Shown here one piece after another: positions 55,623 through 64,000 of a stretch of 64,000 bases of DNA. The translations under genes and the position numbers were made by a program. Source of the stretch: Ignavibacteriaceae bacterium (GTDB lineage Bacteria; Bacteroidota; Ignavibacteria; Ignavibacteriales; Ignavibacteriaceae); the NCBI GenBank assembly GCA_031292455.1, contig JARLHC010000111.1:23319-87318 (forward strand), written 5' to 3'. Position 1 is the stretch's first letter, and the number at the start of each line of letters is the position of its first letter. The notes below the pieces were generated by a model that did no database searches, was not told the origin of the DNA, and worked only from the letters and a program-made list of their open reading frames with translations.

Positions 55623-56408
55623 ATGAACTTGTTAACTGTCGATCTGAAAAACCTTTGGAAAATTGTTAAACAGCTGGATAGGAAAGTACTTATAATTTTC
55701 TTATCTGTCGCCCTTCTGCAGACTATATCGTATTACTATTCTTCACGAAGGTTTTTCAGGAATAACTTTTTTGAACAACTCCAATCCGAAAATAATGTTT
55801 ACCTGTATGAATATCTTTATTGGTTTATAAGTGATTTTGTAACTCTGTTTGTTCTGCCTCTCTTTATAATTAAATTCTTTCTGAAAGAGAAACTTACTTC
55901 TTACGGATTGACGGTAGGGGACTATAAGACTGGTCTGAAATACTCCATCATCTTTCTGGCAGTTATGATTCCGATAATTTGGTTTGTATCAGCTAACCGC
56001 GAATTTGCTGAAACATATCCCCAGATTAATGATGTGAAATTTTCCTGGAGTATTTTCCTGGTTTTTGAAATGGGGGTTCTAATATATTTAACAGCATGGG
56101 AATTTATTTGGCGCGGGTTTATGCTCTTCGGGCTGGAAGAGAAATTTGGTTATTATACAGTCCTTATCCAGATGATTCCATTCCTGATTCTCCATAACGG
56201 CAAACCGGCAGCCGAAACTTTCGGCGCAATAATTGCAGGACTTGCTCTCGGCATACTTGCTTTAAAAACCCGTTCTGTATTATATTGCATCATTGCTCAC
56301 GCAGGTGTAATGTTTAGCATCGAATTGATTTCTATATATAGGTTCCGTGCAGATGTATATGGGATTGGACTTAATTCGTTAATCAAAATATTTAAGATAA
56401 TTATCTAA
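55623..56408 (+). CDS. CPBP-family intramembrane metalloprotease-like protein
   Basis: 261 residues with about seven membrane helices. The CPBP/CAAX-protease motifs are partly kept: 'WEFIWRGFML' gives Glu160 and Arg164 of EExxxR, but the first Glu is Trp159. 'FLILH' supplies the FxxxH histidine His191, and a further histidine lies in 'CIIAHAGVMF'. The changed first glutamate may alter catalysis. Members cleave prenylated or membrane proteins or act in bacteriocin self-protection; the role here is unknown. It ends 12 bases before pdxJ, suggesting co-transcription. Confidence 0.8.
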   Translation: MNLLTVDLKNLWKIVKQLDRKVLIIFLSVALLQTISYYYSSRRFFRNNFFEQLQSENNVYLYEYLYWFISDFVTLFVLPLFIIKFFLKEKLTSYGLTVGDYKTGLKYSIIFLAVMIPIIWFVSANREFAETYPQINDVKFSWSIFLVFEMGVLIYLTAWEFIWRGFMLFGLEEKFGYYTVLIQMIPFLILHNGKPAAETFGAIIAGLALGILALKTRSVLYCIIAHAGVMFSIELISIYRFRADVYGIGLNSLIKIFKIII

Positions 56409-56420
56409 AGGAATATTAAG

Positions 56421-57131
56421 ATGAGATTTTCTCTGAACGTAGATCATATCGCACTTTTAAGAAATGCCAGGGGTGAAACTCAACCGGATCCTGTTACTGC
56501 CGCTTTGTTAGCAGAACAGGCTGGTGTAGATGGGATAGTTGTACATTTGAGGGAGGACAGAAGACATATAAATGAAAGGGATTTGCGCCTCCTTAGGGAG
56601 CTCATTACTACTAAACTCGATCTTGAAATGGCCGCTACTGATGAGATAATTAAAATTGCTTGTGATGTCGCCCCTGAACTCGCTACAATCGTTCCTGAGA
56701 AAAGACAAGAGCTTACTACTGAGGGAGGTATTTCAGTTATTGATAACATTACAAAACTTAAAAGCGCTATCAATGATCTTCATAATTCAGATATCGAGGT
56801 TTCCCTGTTTATCGAACCGGATATCGATCAGATTGATGCCGCTGCACAGATAAGCTCGGATTATATTGAGATCCATACAGGTGTCTTTGCTAATGCTATT
56901 TCCGAAGAAGAGCAGTTTGATGAACTTGAAAAGATACGATTAGCTGTAAAACATGCTAAAAAACTCGGTTTAGGTGTCAATGCTGGGCACGGTCTGAATT
57001 ATCAGAATATTAAAATTTTCAGGGAGCTTGCCGATATTGATGAAGTTAGTATAGGACAGGCTGTTATTGCACGTTCCGTGTTTGTCGGATTAAATCAGGC
57101 AATTAAGGAAATGATAAATTTGATTGGATAA
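56421..57131 (+). CDS. pdxJ: Pyridoxine 5'-phosphate synthase
   Basis: A 236-residue TIM-barrel enzyme, full length. Typical sites are 'MRFSLNVDHIALLRNARG' at the N-terminus, 'IVVHLREDRRHIN' with the catalytic His and phosphate-binding Arg, 'TELEIHTG'-like 'YIEIHTGVFA' and 'GLGVNAGHGLNYQN'. It condenses 3-amino-1-hydroxyacetone 1-phosphate with deoxyxylulose 5-phosphate to pyridoxine 5'-phosphate in the DXP-dependent vitamin B6 route. An AAAGGA ribosome site precedes the start. Confidence 0.96.
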   Translation: MRFSLNVDHIALLRNARGETQPDPVTAALLAEQAGVDGIVVHLREDRRHINERDLRLLRELITTKLDLEMAATDEIIKIACDVAPELATIVPEKRQELTTEGGISVIDNITKLKSAINDLHNSDIEVSLFIEPDIDQIDAAAQISSDYIEIHTGVFANAISEEEQFDELEKIRLAVKHAKKLGLGVNAGHGLNYQNIKIFRELADIDEVSIGQAVIARSVFVGLNQAIKEMINLIG

Positions 57132-57184
57132 TTATTCTGGATGCTTAACTTCCATTAAATAAATTCCTTTTGTAAAAAGCATTT

Positions 57185-57228
57185 ACGGGAAATGAATTTT
57201 CTTCTTTATAAGTACATTTCCCGTTTTT
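57185..57228. terminator. Terminator between pdxJ and the convergent lipoprotein gene
   Basis: A perfect 10-bp inverted repeat ACGGGAAATG (57185-57194) and CATTTCCCGT (57215-57224) with a 20-base loop, followed on the plus strand by five T and soon another T5 run. It fits as the pdxJ terminator; on the minus strand the tail is weaker. Confidence 0.8.
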
Positions 57229-57249
57229 GCTTTTTATGAAGTTTATTCT

Positions 57250-58293
57250 TTATAAAAGTTCAGCTATATAACTGTTCTCTGTAGTTCCCCATCTCTCTCC
57301 CTTTTGCTTTCCTTTTGGAGTGGGAGCTTCCATAGTAAAATGAGTAGCAGTTTTAGTCTTTACATTCGATTTTATGATCACTCCCTTTGTAATGTCAAAG
57401 TAAATTTTTCCGGAAGCATTTAATACAGGCTTTGTAAAATCGTATGATACTCCTCTGTCAGTTGCTTTATTATTTCCCGTTATTACTGTTTTAATAGTAC
57501 CGTCTATAATCGCTATTTTATCATTATCCAGTTTTTCAAGATTTATAATTTTATAAACATTGGTATTATCCATTTTGAAAACCATAGCTTCCGCTGGTGC
57601 CTGTGTATATGTCCATATCGAATCTTTGGCTACGCTGTGATCTGGAATCGGTTTGAAAATCTGTACAAATATTGGACGAAGAAGTCCTTCAATAAATTTC
57701 ATTCTTAATGCAGATTTTTGTTCTGGATTCATTGCATTGGCTTGTGCATTAATTGAAAAATATTTGTTAAGGATTTTATCAACTCGCATTATTTCAAGTA
57801 TTTCTCCTAATTTAGAAATTCTTACACTGAATGCACTTTTGGTCAGTGCTTCATATTCGGCAAATTTTAATTTCTCTGTGGAATCTTTAACTGTACCTGA
57901 CTGATATGATAGACTTTGACCCTGAACTTGCGCATCAATTTTTATCGAATTAATAACAGCATTCATCTCCATTGTTCCTCCTTGGTCGGTTTCTGTAGGA
58001 GTCAACTCAAGATTATATATACTGTTCTGCTTAAATGTTTGCGTTATTGTAGATTCAGCTTTCATAGTTTCAATATCTGAGGCTATAGAACTTACCCTGT
58101 AGTTGTAACTCTTTCCCTTTTCATAATTATATCTGAATGTAAACGGCTCATTAGGGTTTGACAATGGCGTAGTCTTTAATCCGGAAGTATCGGTTACAAA
58201 TTGACTTTTATTCACTATGGGTTTCTCTTCTTTTTTTGAACATCCTACCATAAAAAAAGATAATGTAAATATGATTAAAAAGAGGTATTTCAT
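57250..58293 (-). CDS. Hypothetical lipoprotein, possibly DUF6263-like
   Basis: 347 residues. The lipobox 'FFMVGCSKKEE' gives a lipidated Cys18. The mature part is beta-rich with two related halves: 'FRYNYEKGKSYNYRVSS' followed by 'GEILEIMRVDKIL', and a later 'IYFDITKGVIIKSNVKT'. Statements of this kind (a growing chain of strands ending in conversion of a treated baseline) recall DUF6263-type lipoproteins, but I cannot confirm the family. No enzymatic residues stand out. AAGGA precedes the start. It is probably anchored at the outer or inner membrane facing the periplasm. Confidence 0.6.
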   Translation of the reverse strand: MKYLFLIIFTLSFFMVGCSKKEEKPIVNKSQFVTDTSGLKTTPLSNPNEPFTFRYNYEKGKSYNYRVSSIASDIETMKAESTITQTFKQNSIYNLELTPTETDQGGTMEMNAVINSIKIDAQVQGQSLSYQSGTVKDSTEKLKFAEYEALTKSAFSVRISKLGEILEIMRVDKILNKYFSINAQANAMNPEQKSALRMKFIEGLLRPIFVQIFKPIPDHSVAKDSIWTYTQAPAEAMVFKMDNTNVYKIINLEKLDNDKIAIIDGTIKTVITGNNKATDRGVSYDFTKPVLNASGKIYFDITKGVIIKSNVKTKTATHFTMEAPTPKGKQKGERWGTTENSYIAELL

Positions 58294-58574
58294 TTTAGTC
58301 CTTAAAATGTTAAGCTATATAGTTAGAAATTGAAAAGATTTAGATTATTACTCTAAAATTAACAATAAAAATAAGAATTACCTTATATAATCATCGGTAA
58401 CATTTCCCATTTGAATCAGTAATATTTTCCTTCCATTCTGAAGTTTAAGCACATTATAATACATTTTTTAACAAAATTAAATTAAAATTTTTGGGCTCAA
58501 TTGTTGTACTCTATGTTTCCTGCTCCCTTATTAAGCGAAAATATGAATTTTATTATTAATAATAGGAAGATAAG
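58294..58574. other. Divergent intergenic region between two lipoprotein genes
   Basis: This 281-base AT-rich stretch separates the minus-strand gene ending its leader at 58293 from the plus-strand gene at 58575, so it must hold two promoters. I see no clear consensus promoter, hairpin or small gene in it. Confidence 0.4.
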
Positions 58575-59168
58575 ATGAATAAGTTATATATACTCGCCTT
58601 ACTTTCCATCCTTTTACTCATAGGTTGTAAGGTTGCCGGAACCGACAATGTATTAGCTCCGGCTATTAAAACTGATCAAACCCAAAAGACAGTCTCTTTC
58701 TTAAGATTACCTTCTAGCTTAGAACCACGTACTTTATATAAAGCAGGATCATTTCTTATCACTCCTCAAACTGGTGGCAATCTTAAGTATAGCGATTCTT
58801 ATCAGTCAGCTTATGGAATTGTATCAATTAACATTATTCTGCATTTTCCTCCTAACGCTGTTTCAGATTCGATTATAGTAAGTTTTAATGTTAGTCAGGA
58901 TGGTCTTACAGGTGATTTCGGAGTGACTTTCGGTCCAACACCAAATTCTTTTCTCCTGCCTGCATTATTAACATTTAGAGTAAAAGGTCTCGATCCTGCA
59001 ATCTTGCCATCTGACCCTGCCAATATCCAATTCGTTTGTATGGATAATGGTACATACGTACCGGTGAATGCATCCCATATTTTTGCTGATGTAAAGCATG
59101 GTTCTTTAAGCGTTGTGAATGCTGAAATATTTCACTTTTCAAAATATGGATGGAGCAATATAAGATGA
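58575..59168 (+). CDS. Lipoprotein with a ZU5-like beta domain
   Basis: 197 residues with the lipobox 'LLLIGCKVAG' (Cys18). After a linker, 'FLITPQTGGNLKYSD', 'INIILHFPPNAVSDSIIVSF' and 'LLPALLTFRVKGLDP' have the order and hydrophobic pattern of a ZU5-like domain ('gG...l..PpgAl...i.i'). A short closing strand pair ('VVNAEIFHFSKYGWS') completes it. Such domains occur in secreted bacterial proteins of unknown role. It is a single gene with GGAAG before the start. Family assignment is from pattern only. Confidence 0.6.
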   Translation: MNKLYILALLSILLLIGCKVAGTDNVLAPAIKTDQTQKTVSFLRLPSSLEPRTLYKAGSFLITPQTGGNLKYSDSYQSAYGIVSINIILHFPPNAVSDSIIVSFNVSQDGLTGDFGVTFGPTPNSFLLPALLTFRVKGLDPAILPSDPANIQFVCMDNGTYVPVNASHIFADVKHGSLSVVNAEIFHFSKYGWSNIR

Positions 59169-59220
59169 TCCTGCTGAATGACCTAATCAGGTATACCACT
59201 GTCTGATTACAGTTCTGTAA

Positions 59221-60390
59221 TTATCCTGCTCTTAACGCCGTTACTATATTCATTCTCGCTGCACGGACTGAAGGGAGGAATCCTCCAAGTATCCCCATAA
59301 TTATTGCGAATATTAAGGAGGTTACAATAATTGAAGGTGACAGCGCAAAAGAAAACGCTAATTCCGAAAAAGATGTAAAGTTCATAGTTGAAATTGTAAA
59401 GAACTGAAGGAATGATGCAAGCAATAATCCTGTTGCTCCTCCAATTAATGCAATTGACAAAGATTCGATTAGAAATGAACTCAGAATGCTTCTTCTGCTG
59501 AATCCTAATGATCTTAATGTGCCTATCTCTACTGTCCTGTTCGCTACGGCCGAATACATCGTTATCATGGCTCCTATTATAGCACCGAAACTGAATATTA
59601 TGGTTATGAATATCCCTAATACTTTTATAAAAGTGGAAAGGAATTCCGATTGTTTCTCATAGTACTGTGTCTCTGTATCATATTCAAACTGCTGAAGTCT
59701 TCTATCTGTATCAAATGCTTTTTTGAATTCACTTAGATTGTTTGTATTCGCAAGTTTCAGTGTAATCGAAGAACAGGTATTTCCGCGGTGAAAAGCTGTC
59801 AGTAATTGTATGGCATCTCCCCATAACTCAGAATCAAATCCGCTGCCGTTTGATGTAAATACACCTACTACGCTCCAGTAATCGCCGGCTAATTTTACCT
59901 TGCTTCCAACCTGTGCATCTGGAAATCTTTTATGAAGTGCTTCACCTGCAATTAATTCCCTTAACCCGAAATTAAACATCCTGCCTTCAATAATTTTAAC
60001 CTGCGGACGGATCTGCATTCCCGAAGTACCGATTCCTCTTACCGTTACATTGCTTAACTCACCCGAACCTTTTGAAATATTAATTACCACTACCGGCTCA
60101 TTTGAAATTAACTGTGTTCCGTCAGGTTGCTTGGCAATGTCAGGAAGTGTCCTGATTACATTCTGGGTCTCAGGGTCAATTATACTCGATATTTCTCCGT
60201 TGGCTGCCTTTCTTGTTATTTTTATATTGTCAATCGATCCCGTAGCAACTAAAGTTTTCTGTACGCCATATGCCATCATTAGGACTGCAGCAAATACAAA
60301 TACTACAAGTGAGATGCCTGCAATTGTAATTACAGTTGTCAGCTTTTTTGCTGTAAAACTTCTGAAAGTATATTTAAATGGTATTTTCAT
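59221..60390 (-). CDS. MacB/FtsX-type ABC transporter permease
   Basis: 389 residues with the MacB layout: one N-terminal helix ('TTVITIAGISLVVFVFAAVL'), a large periplasmic domain (about 45-265) and three C-terminal helices with 'RTVEIGTLRSLGFSRRSIL' between the first two. It lacks a nucleotide-binding domain, which is supplied by the gene at 61540. It is the last gene of the efflux operon, 17 bases after a second, related permease, so the transporter is probably a heterodimer. Substrate unknown; mechanotransmission-type export of a drug, lipid or peptide are the usual options. Confidence 0.9.
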   Translation of the reverse strand: MKIPFKYTFRSFTAKKLTTVITIAGISLVVFVFAAVLMMAYGVQKTLVATGSIDNIKITRKAANGEISSIIDPETQNVIRTLPDIAKQPDGTQLISNEPVVVINISKGSGELSNVTVRGIGTSGMQIRPQVKIIEGRMFNFGLRELIAGEALHKRFPDAQVGSKVKLAGDYWSVVGVFTSNGSGFDSELWGDAIQLLTAFHRGNTCSSITLKLANTNNLSEFKKAFDTDRRLQQFEYDTETQYYEKQSEFLSTFIKVLGIFITIIFSFGAIIGAMITMYSAVANRTVEIGTLRSLGFSRRSILSSFLIESLSIALIGGATGLLLASFLQFFTISTMNFTSFSELAFSFALSPSIIVTSLIFAIIMGILGGFLPSVRAARMNIVTALRAG

Positions 60391-60407
60391 TTGTGATTCC
60401 TTAATGA

Positions 60408-61565
60408 TTATCCTACAAACCTGAATCCTTCTACTATTTTTGTATTAAGTACTCGCTGAATTGGGAATATGGCTGCAGCTACTCCAATTAATAATGCCGC
60501 ACTTACTGCAAGAATTAAGGTAATCGGTTCTATATAGAAAACTGGGAAAAATGCTTTTGGAATAAATTTCTCAAATGAGGCCACTATTGGAAAAACTAAC
60601 ATCAGCCCTACAAAACTCCCAAGACATGAGATAAACATTGATTCCCCCAAAATCAATCCTACCATGTGTTTTCCTGAAAATCCTAAAGTCTTGAATACCG
60701 CATACTCCCTGGTTCTCTCTCTTGAAGCCATTATCATTGTGTTCCCTAAAACAAGCATTATAATTCCTATTATCATAAATGACATTACATCCATCGCTGT
60801 AATTATCGCACTTGTAGAAGCAAGGAATCCTTGGTTAAATGCACGCTCTGTTTCTGTTTTTGTTTCAGCTGGGGAATTCTTGAATAATGCATCCACCTTT
60901 TCCGATATAACTGCCGATTGTGATGGATCCTTTATCTTAATTATATACCACCCTACATCATTGGCCCTTCCTGGCATTTCCTTTGTCATCCTCTCATTTA
61001 GATAATCCCAATGAAAGAACATTTGTGTCCCATCGGTTGTTTTATACTTTGGTTGGTATATCCCCCTTACAACAAAATCCCACTGACCGGGGTAAATATC
61101 TCCTTCCATGGAAATAATATCCCCGGGTTTAAGTTTGTATTTTTCAGCTATGTCTTTTCCGATTATGCATGAATTCCGCTCTTTGTCATAAATATCTAAT
61201 TGATCTTTCGGTACTGCATATTCAGGATAAACATCAAAAATGTTATCCCTTACAGCCATCCTTGCAAAGAAATTGTTTTTGTCCTTATAAACTCCTCCGA
61301 ACCAGTTTGAAAATGATACCTCATCCACGCCCGGAATTTGCTCTATCTTGTCTCTGTACGATAAAGGAAGCGGGAATATAAAGGAAACAGAATGCCGTGT
61401 AATCAATCGGTCGGCAGAGGCAGCTTCCACTCCAACTGACCATGCTGTTACAACTGTTCGCAGTAAACCGAAAGCGATTACAGCAATTGCAATCCCTAAA
61501 ATAGTTAATGAAGATCTTAACTTATGCCGTAATGTATTTTTAAATATGAGCTTTAATATTCTCAT
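60408..61565 (-). CDS. MacB/FtsX-type ABC transporter permease
   Basis: 385 residues with an N-terminal helix ('RSSLTILGIAIAVIAFGLL'), a periplasmic MacB-PCD domain with 'GVDEVSFSNWFGGVY' and three C-terminal helices, including 'TREYAVFKTLGFSGKHMVG' in the cytoplasmic loop. The start lies 26 bases inside the ATPase gene, so translation is coupled. It pairs with the similar permease downstream to form the membrane part of the exporter. Confidence 0.9.
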   Translation of the reverse strand: MRILKLIFKNTLRHKLRSSLTILGIAIAVIAFGLLRTVVTAWSVGVEAASADRLITRHSVSFIFPLPLSYRDKIEQIPGVDEVSFSNWFGGVYKDKNNFFARMAVRDNIFDVYPEYAVPKDQLDIYDKERNSCIIGKDIAEKYKLKPGDIISMEGDIYPGQWDFVVRGIYQPKYKTTDGTQMFFHWDYLNERMTKEMPGRANDVGWYIIKIKDPSQSAVISEKVDALFKNSPAETKTETERAFNQGFLASTSAIITAMDVMSFMIIGIIMLVLGNTMIMASRERTREYAVFKTLGFSGKHMVGLILGESMFISCLGSFVGLMLVFPIVASFEKFIPKAFFPVFYIEPITLILAVSAALLIGVAAAIFPIQRVLNTKIVEGFRFVG

Positions 61566-62247
61566 GATTATCTCCTTCTGTGAGGTCTCCTTTTTCTAAA
61601 TGGCGTACTATTCTTGCCCGCTGTGCAGCATGGGGATCATGCGTAACCATCAATATTGTTTTATTGAACTCCTTGTTTAGCCTCTCCATTAGTGTTAGTA
61701 TTTCTTCTGCTGACGTCCTGTCCAAATCACCGGTCGGTTCATCTGCAACTAACAGTACAGGGTCTGTTACAATTGCTCGCGCTATTGCTACCCTCTGTTC
61801 CTGTCCGCCCGATAACTGTTTTGGATAATGATGTATTCTGTCTCCTAATCCGACAATATCTAATGTTGCCTCAACGTGCTTTCTTCTTTCGGATTTCGAT
61901 AGCTTCGTCAATAAAAGAGGCAGTTCAACATTCTCAAATGCTGTCAGCACCGGAATCAGATTATAAAATTGAAAGACGAATCCAACACTGGCCGATCTCC
62001 ACTTTGCAAGTGCTGATTCCCCCAGAGAGGCAATATCCGTTCCTGCCACTATCAACTTTCCCTTGGTGGGACGGTCAATCCCTGCTATTAAATTTAATAG
62101 CGTCGTCTTGCCTGATCCCGATGGCCCCATTAATGCAAGAAACTCTCCTTCATTTACCTTAAGCGAAATATTATGAAGGACTGATATTTCAAGACTGTCA
62201 CGCCAATATGATTTTGATACATTCTGAACTTCTATTATTTCAGACAT
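61540..62247 (-). CDS. MacB/LolD-type ABC transporter ATP-binding protein
   Basis: 235 residues with a full set of motifs: Walker A 'GPSGSGKTTLLNLIAGI', Q-loop 'VFQFYNLIP', signature 'LSGGQEQRVAIARAI', Walker B 'LLVADEPTGDLD' and H-loop 'MVTHDPHAAQRA'. It belongs to the LolD/MacB/FtsE group that energises FtsX-like permeases. It lies between the adaptor and the two permeases in the operon. It is a useful contrast to the degenerate ATPase at 34761. Confidence 0.94.
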   Translation of the reverse strand: MSEIIEVQNVSKSYWRDSLEISVLHNISLKVNEGEFLALMGPSGSGKTTLLNLIAGIDRPTKGKLIVAGTDIASLGESALAKWRSASVGFVFQFYNLIPVLTAFENVELPLLLTKLSKSERRKHVEATLDIVGLGDRIHHYPKQLSGGQEQRVAIARAIVTDPVLLVADEPTGDLDRTSAEEILTLMERLNKEFNKTILMVTHDPHAAQRARIVRHLEKGDLTEGDNHENIKAHI

Positions 62248-62272
62248 TACTTCTCCATAATAAAATTATTGA

Positions 62273-63457
62273 CTATAGAACTTTTACTTTTATTCCGTTT
62301 TTGATTTGATCGATTACCTTATCTATTACTTTATCCCCATCCGAGATGCCTGAAGTTATTTCCAGGTATGCATTAAATCTTCGTCCTGTGGTTACTGGAA
62401 TTTCTACTGCTTTCTCATCTCTCACTAAATATACTACATCCTTACCATCCCTCTTTGCGATACTCGTCATAGGTAATATCAACGCTGGCTTTTCATCTTT
62501 GATTTCATCTTTTGGTTTATCGGACATAAATAGCACTTTTGCACTCATTTCAGGTAAAACCCGCTCATCATAATTCTTAAAACCAACCTTTACCATAACC
62601 GTAGCTTTTGATCTGTCTGCCGTAGGGATAATTTTAGCTACATATCCTTCATAACTTTTATCCGGATATGCGTCTAGCACAATGTCGCTCTCCTGGTTAA
62701 GCTTTATCTTTTCTATATTTGATTCCGATACATCTGCTTCAACCTCTAATGAACCCATATCTGCCATTGTAACAACTGCGGCTCTTGAATTAAGGCTCGC
62801 TCCCAAAGGAGATACTATTTCCCCAATATCTGCATTCTTGGTTAACACAGTGCCGTCAAATGGCGCACGGATTAACATATTCTCAATTGCTATTTCTTGT
62901 GAACTGATATTTGCCTTTGCCCCATCAATTGAAGCAACAACTCTGAGATATCTGGCTTCGGCTGCATCCACATCCATCTTGGTCGCGGATCCCGTCTTCA
63001 ATAATGCTTTCTCCCGGTTATATGTATTTTCTGCATCTTTAAGGTCTGCCTGTGCTAATAATAGATTTGCTTTGGCCTGCTCAAGTAATGCATGTATATC
63101 ATTATCCTCAAGTCTGCCGATTATCTGGCCTTTTTTTACTTTATCCCCTTCAACTACCCCCAGCCAGATAAGCCTCCCGGTTCCCTTGGAGGCAACTGCC
63201 GCTTTTCTTTGCGCTACAATATAACCGCTTGCCGTAAGTGAAGCATTAGTTTGCGAAGGGGATTGCGTAACCGCAGTTATCAGCTTTACCTCAATTCCTT
63301 GTGTAAACGTTGACCTTAAAACAAAAAATAAGATAATAACTACAGCTGCTGTTCCGATAAGAATTCCAATTATCTTATTTCTGTTTGAATCAGGATTATA
63401 CGATTTCTCTGACCTGTCTATTTTAAGTCCAGAAAGGTCTGCGTTTTTGGTTTCCAT
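62273..63457 (-). CDS. MacA/HlyD-type periplasmic adaptor protein
   Basis: 394 residues from the ATG at 63457; a GTG at 63514 would add 19 residues before the natural 'METKNADLSGLKI' start and is not favoured. It has one inner-membrane helix ('IIGILIGTAAVVIILFFVL'), a lipoyl half 'GYIVAQRKAAVASKGTGRL', a coiled-coil hairpin (about 125-190, 'LLLAQADLKDAENTYNRE'), the second lipoyl half 'IRAPFDGTVLTKNADIGEI' and beta-barrel and membrane-proximal domains. It links the ABC permeases to an outer-membrane channel; no TolC-like gene is visible here. It heads the operon. Confidence 0.92.
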   Translation of the reverse strand: METKNADLSGLKIDRSEKSYNPDSNRNKIIGILIGTAAVVIILFFVLRSTFTQGIEVKLITAVTQSPSQTNASLTASGYIVAQRKAAVASKGTGRLIWLGVVEGDKVKKGQIIGRLEDNDIHALLEQAKANLLLAQADLKDAENTYNREKALLKTGSATKMDVDAAEARYLRVVASIDGAKANISSQEIAIENMLIRAPFDGTVLTKNADIGEIVSPLGASLNSRAAVVTMADMGSLEVEADVSESNIEKIKLNQESDIVLDAYPDKSYEGYVAKIIPTADRSKATVMVKVGFKNYDERVLPEMSAKVLFMSDKPKDEIKDEKPALILPMTSIAKRDGKDVVYLVRDEKAVEIPVTTGRRFNAYLEITSGISDGDKVIDKVIDQIKNGIKVKVL

Positions 63458-63691
63458 TGAGTGTTTAATTGTTAAAATTGATTGAATAATTAAAAATAAT
63501 ACAAATACATCCACAATCTGAAATAAAAATCGGCGAAATATAGGATTTTATCGGTAAAACCGAATTGACTTGTGGATAATCACCAAAATAAATAACCTGT
63601 AAAGATGATCAATTCGCTTTGCCTGAAATAATTATTTACGTAATTTCTAAATCATAGTGTTTCATTTTGTTATAAATAAAATATTCTGCCC

Positions 63692-64000
63692 ATGCCTAAA
63701 ATTCTTTATATTGAATATGATGACGTTATCCGGGAAAATGTTCTGGAGTTACTTCGTGAAGAAGGCTTCTCGGCAATAGGAGCCAGAAATGGGAATGAAG
63801 GTATAATTAAAATTGAGGAGACAGCTTATGATCTTATATTATGTGATATTTCCCTCCCTGATATGAACGGTATTAGTATTTTAGAAGGTTATAAAATACG
63901 TTTTGGGAGTTTTCCGCCGCCTTTCATTTTTATCTCTGCTCTTAATGATAAAAAAATTATAAGACGGGGAATGGAAGTTGGTGCCGATGATTATCTTCAA
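63692..64000 (+). CDS. Response regulator receiver domain, 3' end outside the window
   Basis: An ATG at 63692 opens 103 codons that run to the window edge without a stop. The receiver fold is clear: 'ILYIEYDD' with acidic pair Asp10-Asp11, phosphoacceptor Asp52 in 'LILCDISLPDMNG', switch serine in 'FIFISALND' and 'GMEVGADDYLQ', after which the conserved Lys-Pro would follow. Receiver domains are phosphorylated by a histidine kinase. The output domain is not in the window, so it may be a transcription factor or a single-domain regulator. It is divergent from the efflux operon, across 234 bases, which makes a regulatory link possible. Confidence 0.93.
   Translation, partial: MPKILYIEYDDVIRENVLELLREEGFSAIGARNGNEGIIKIEETAYDLILCDISLPDMNGISILEGYKIRFGSFPPPFIFISALNDKKIIRRGMEVGADDYLQ

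Noticed and set aside
58493..58502. Ten-base match GGGCTCAATT also present at 33873-33882
   Set aside because: A single short match in 64 kb with no shared flanks; no evidence of a regulatory motif.
59184..59209. Inverted repeat TAATCAG/CTGATTA between convergent genes
   Set aside because: No T-run on either side and a 12-base loop; a weak structure at best, not called as a terminator.

Overview
The window is 64 kb of AT-rich bacterial chromosome. It opens inside an oxidoreductase gene and ends inside a response-regulator gene. The best guess for the organism is a member of the Ignavibacteria or a close relative in the Bacteroidota/Chlorobi group. This rests on a gingipain-family (C25) peptidase with a type IX secretion style C-terminal domain, a carboxypeptidase-regulatory-domain TonB receptor, a PafA-type alkaline phosphatase, a DUF6588-like outer-membrane protein and a pyruvoyl arginine decarboxylase. 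No 16S gene is present, so the assignment is inference from gene content.

Bases 1-32136 are one long same-strand surface-polysaccharide locus, mostly overlapping or closely spaced genes. It holds six GT4 glycosyltransferases, one GT2, one WecG/TagA/CpsF enzyme and a PglC-like initiating phosphoglycosyl transferase. Assembly genes are a Wzi-like protein, a very short SLBB export protein, a Wzc-like tyrosine autokinase and a Wzy/ligase-type polymerase. Less usual members are a polysaccharide deacetylase-like protein, a DUF362 protein and an ATP-grasp protein interrupted by a G9 tract. In the middle (9809-16874) sits what looks like a self-contained pathway: a dedicated acyl carrier protein, a KAS III, a ketoreductase, a PglD/NeuD N-acyltransferase, a PglE-like aminotransferase, a 4-epimerase and a PglF-like 4,6-dehydratase. 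I infer that it makes a nucleotide-activated 4-acylamido-2,4,6-trideoxy sugar whose N-acyl group may be a 3-hydroxyacyl chain made on the local ACP. The locus ends with a giant PorU-like C25 protease coupled by ATGA to the last glycosyltransferase and carrying a segment resembling the ILEI/FAM3 domain.

Bases 32166-39941 hold housekeeping and envelope genes: a terminator, a PafA-like alkaline phosphatase, an ABC permease with a strikingly degenerate ATPase partner, an acyl-CoA carboxylase beta subunit and a lipoprotein lytic transglycosylase with six LysM repeats. Bases 40056-44801 are a thiamin salvage operon: TPP riboswitch with a terminator, TonB receptor, thiamin pyrophosphokinase and a sodium:solute symporter that is a good candidate inner-membrane thiamin importer.

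Bases 44788-55416 are on the minus strand: smpB-tyrS-pdaD-terC in one tight operon, a TPR protein with three CbxX/CfxQ-type AAA modules, groES-groL under a perfect CIRCE operator and sigma70-like promoter, and an outer-membrane-like protein. The right end has a CPBP membrane protease-like protein and pdxJ on the plus strand, two lipoproteins, a MacAB-like efflux operon on the minus strand (adaptor, ATPase, two permeases) and the start of a receiver-domain protein. I found no tRNA, rRNA, CRISPR array, insertion sequence or phage gene.
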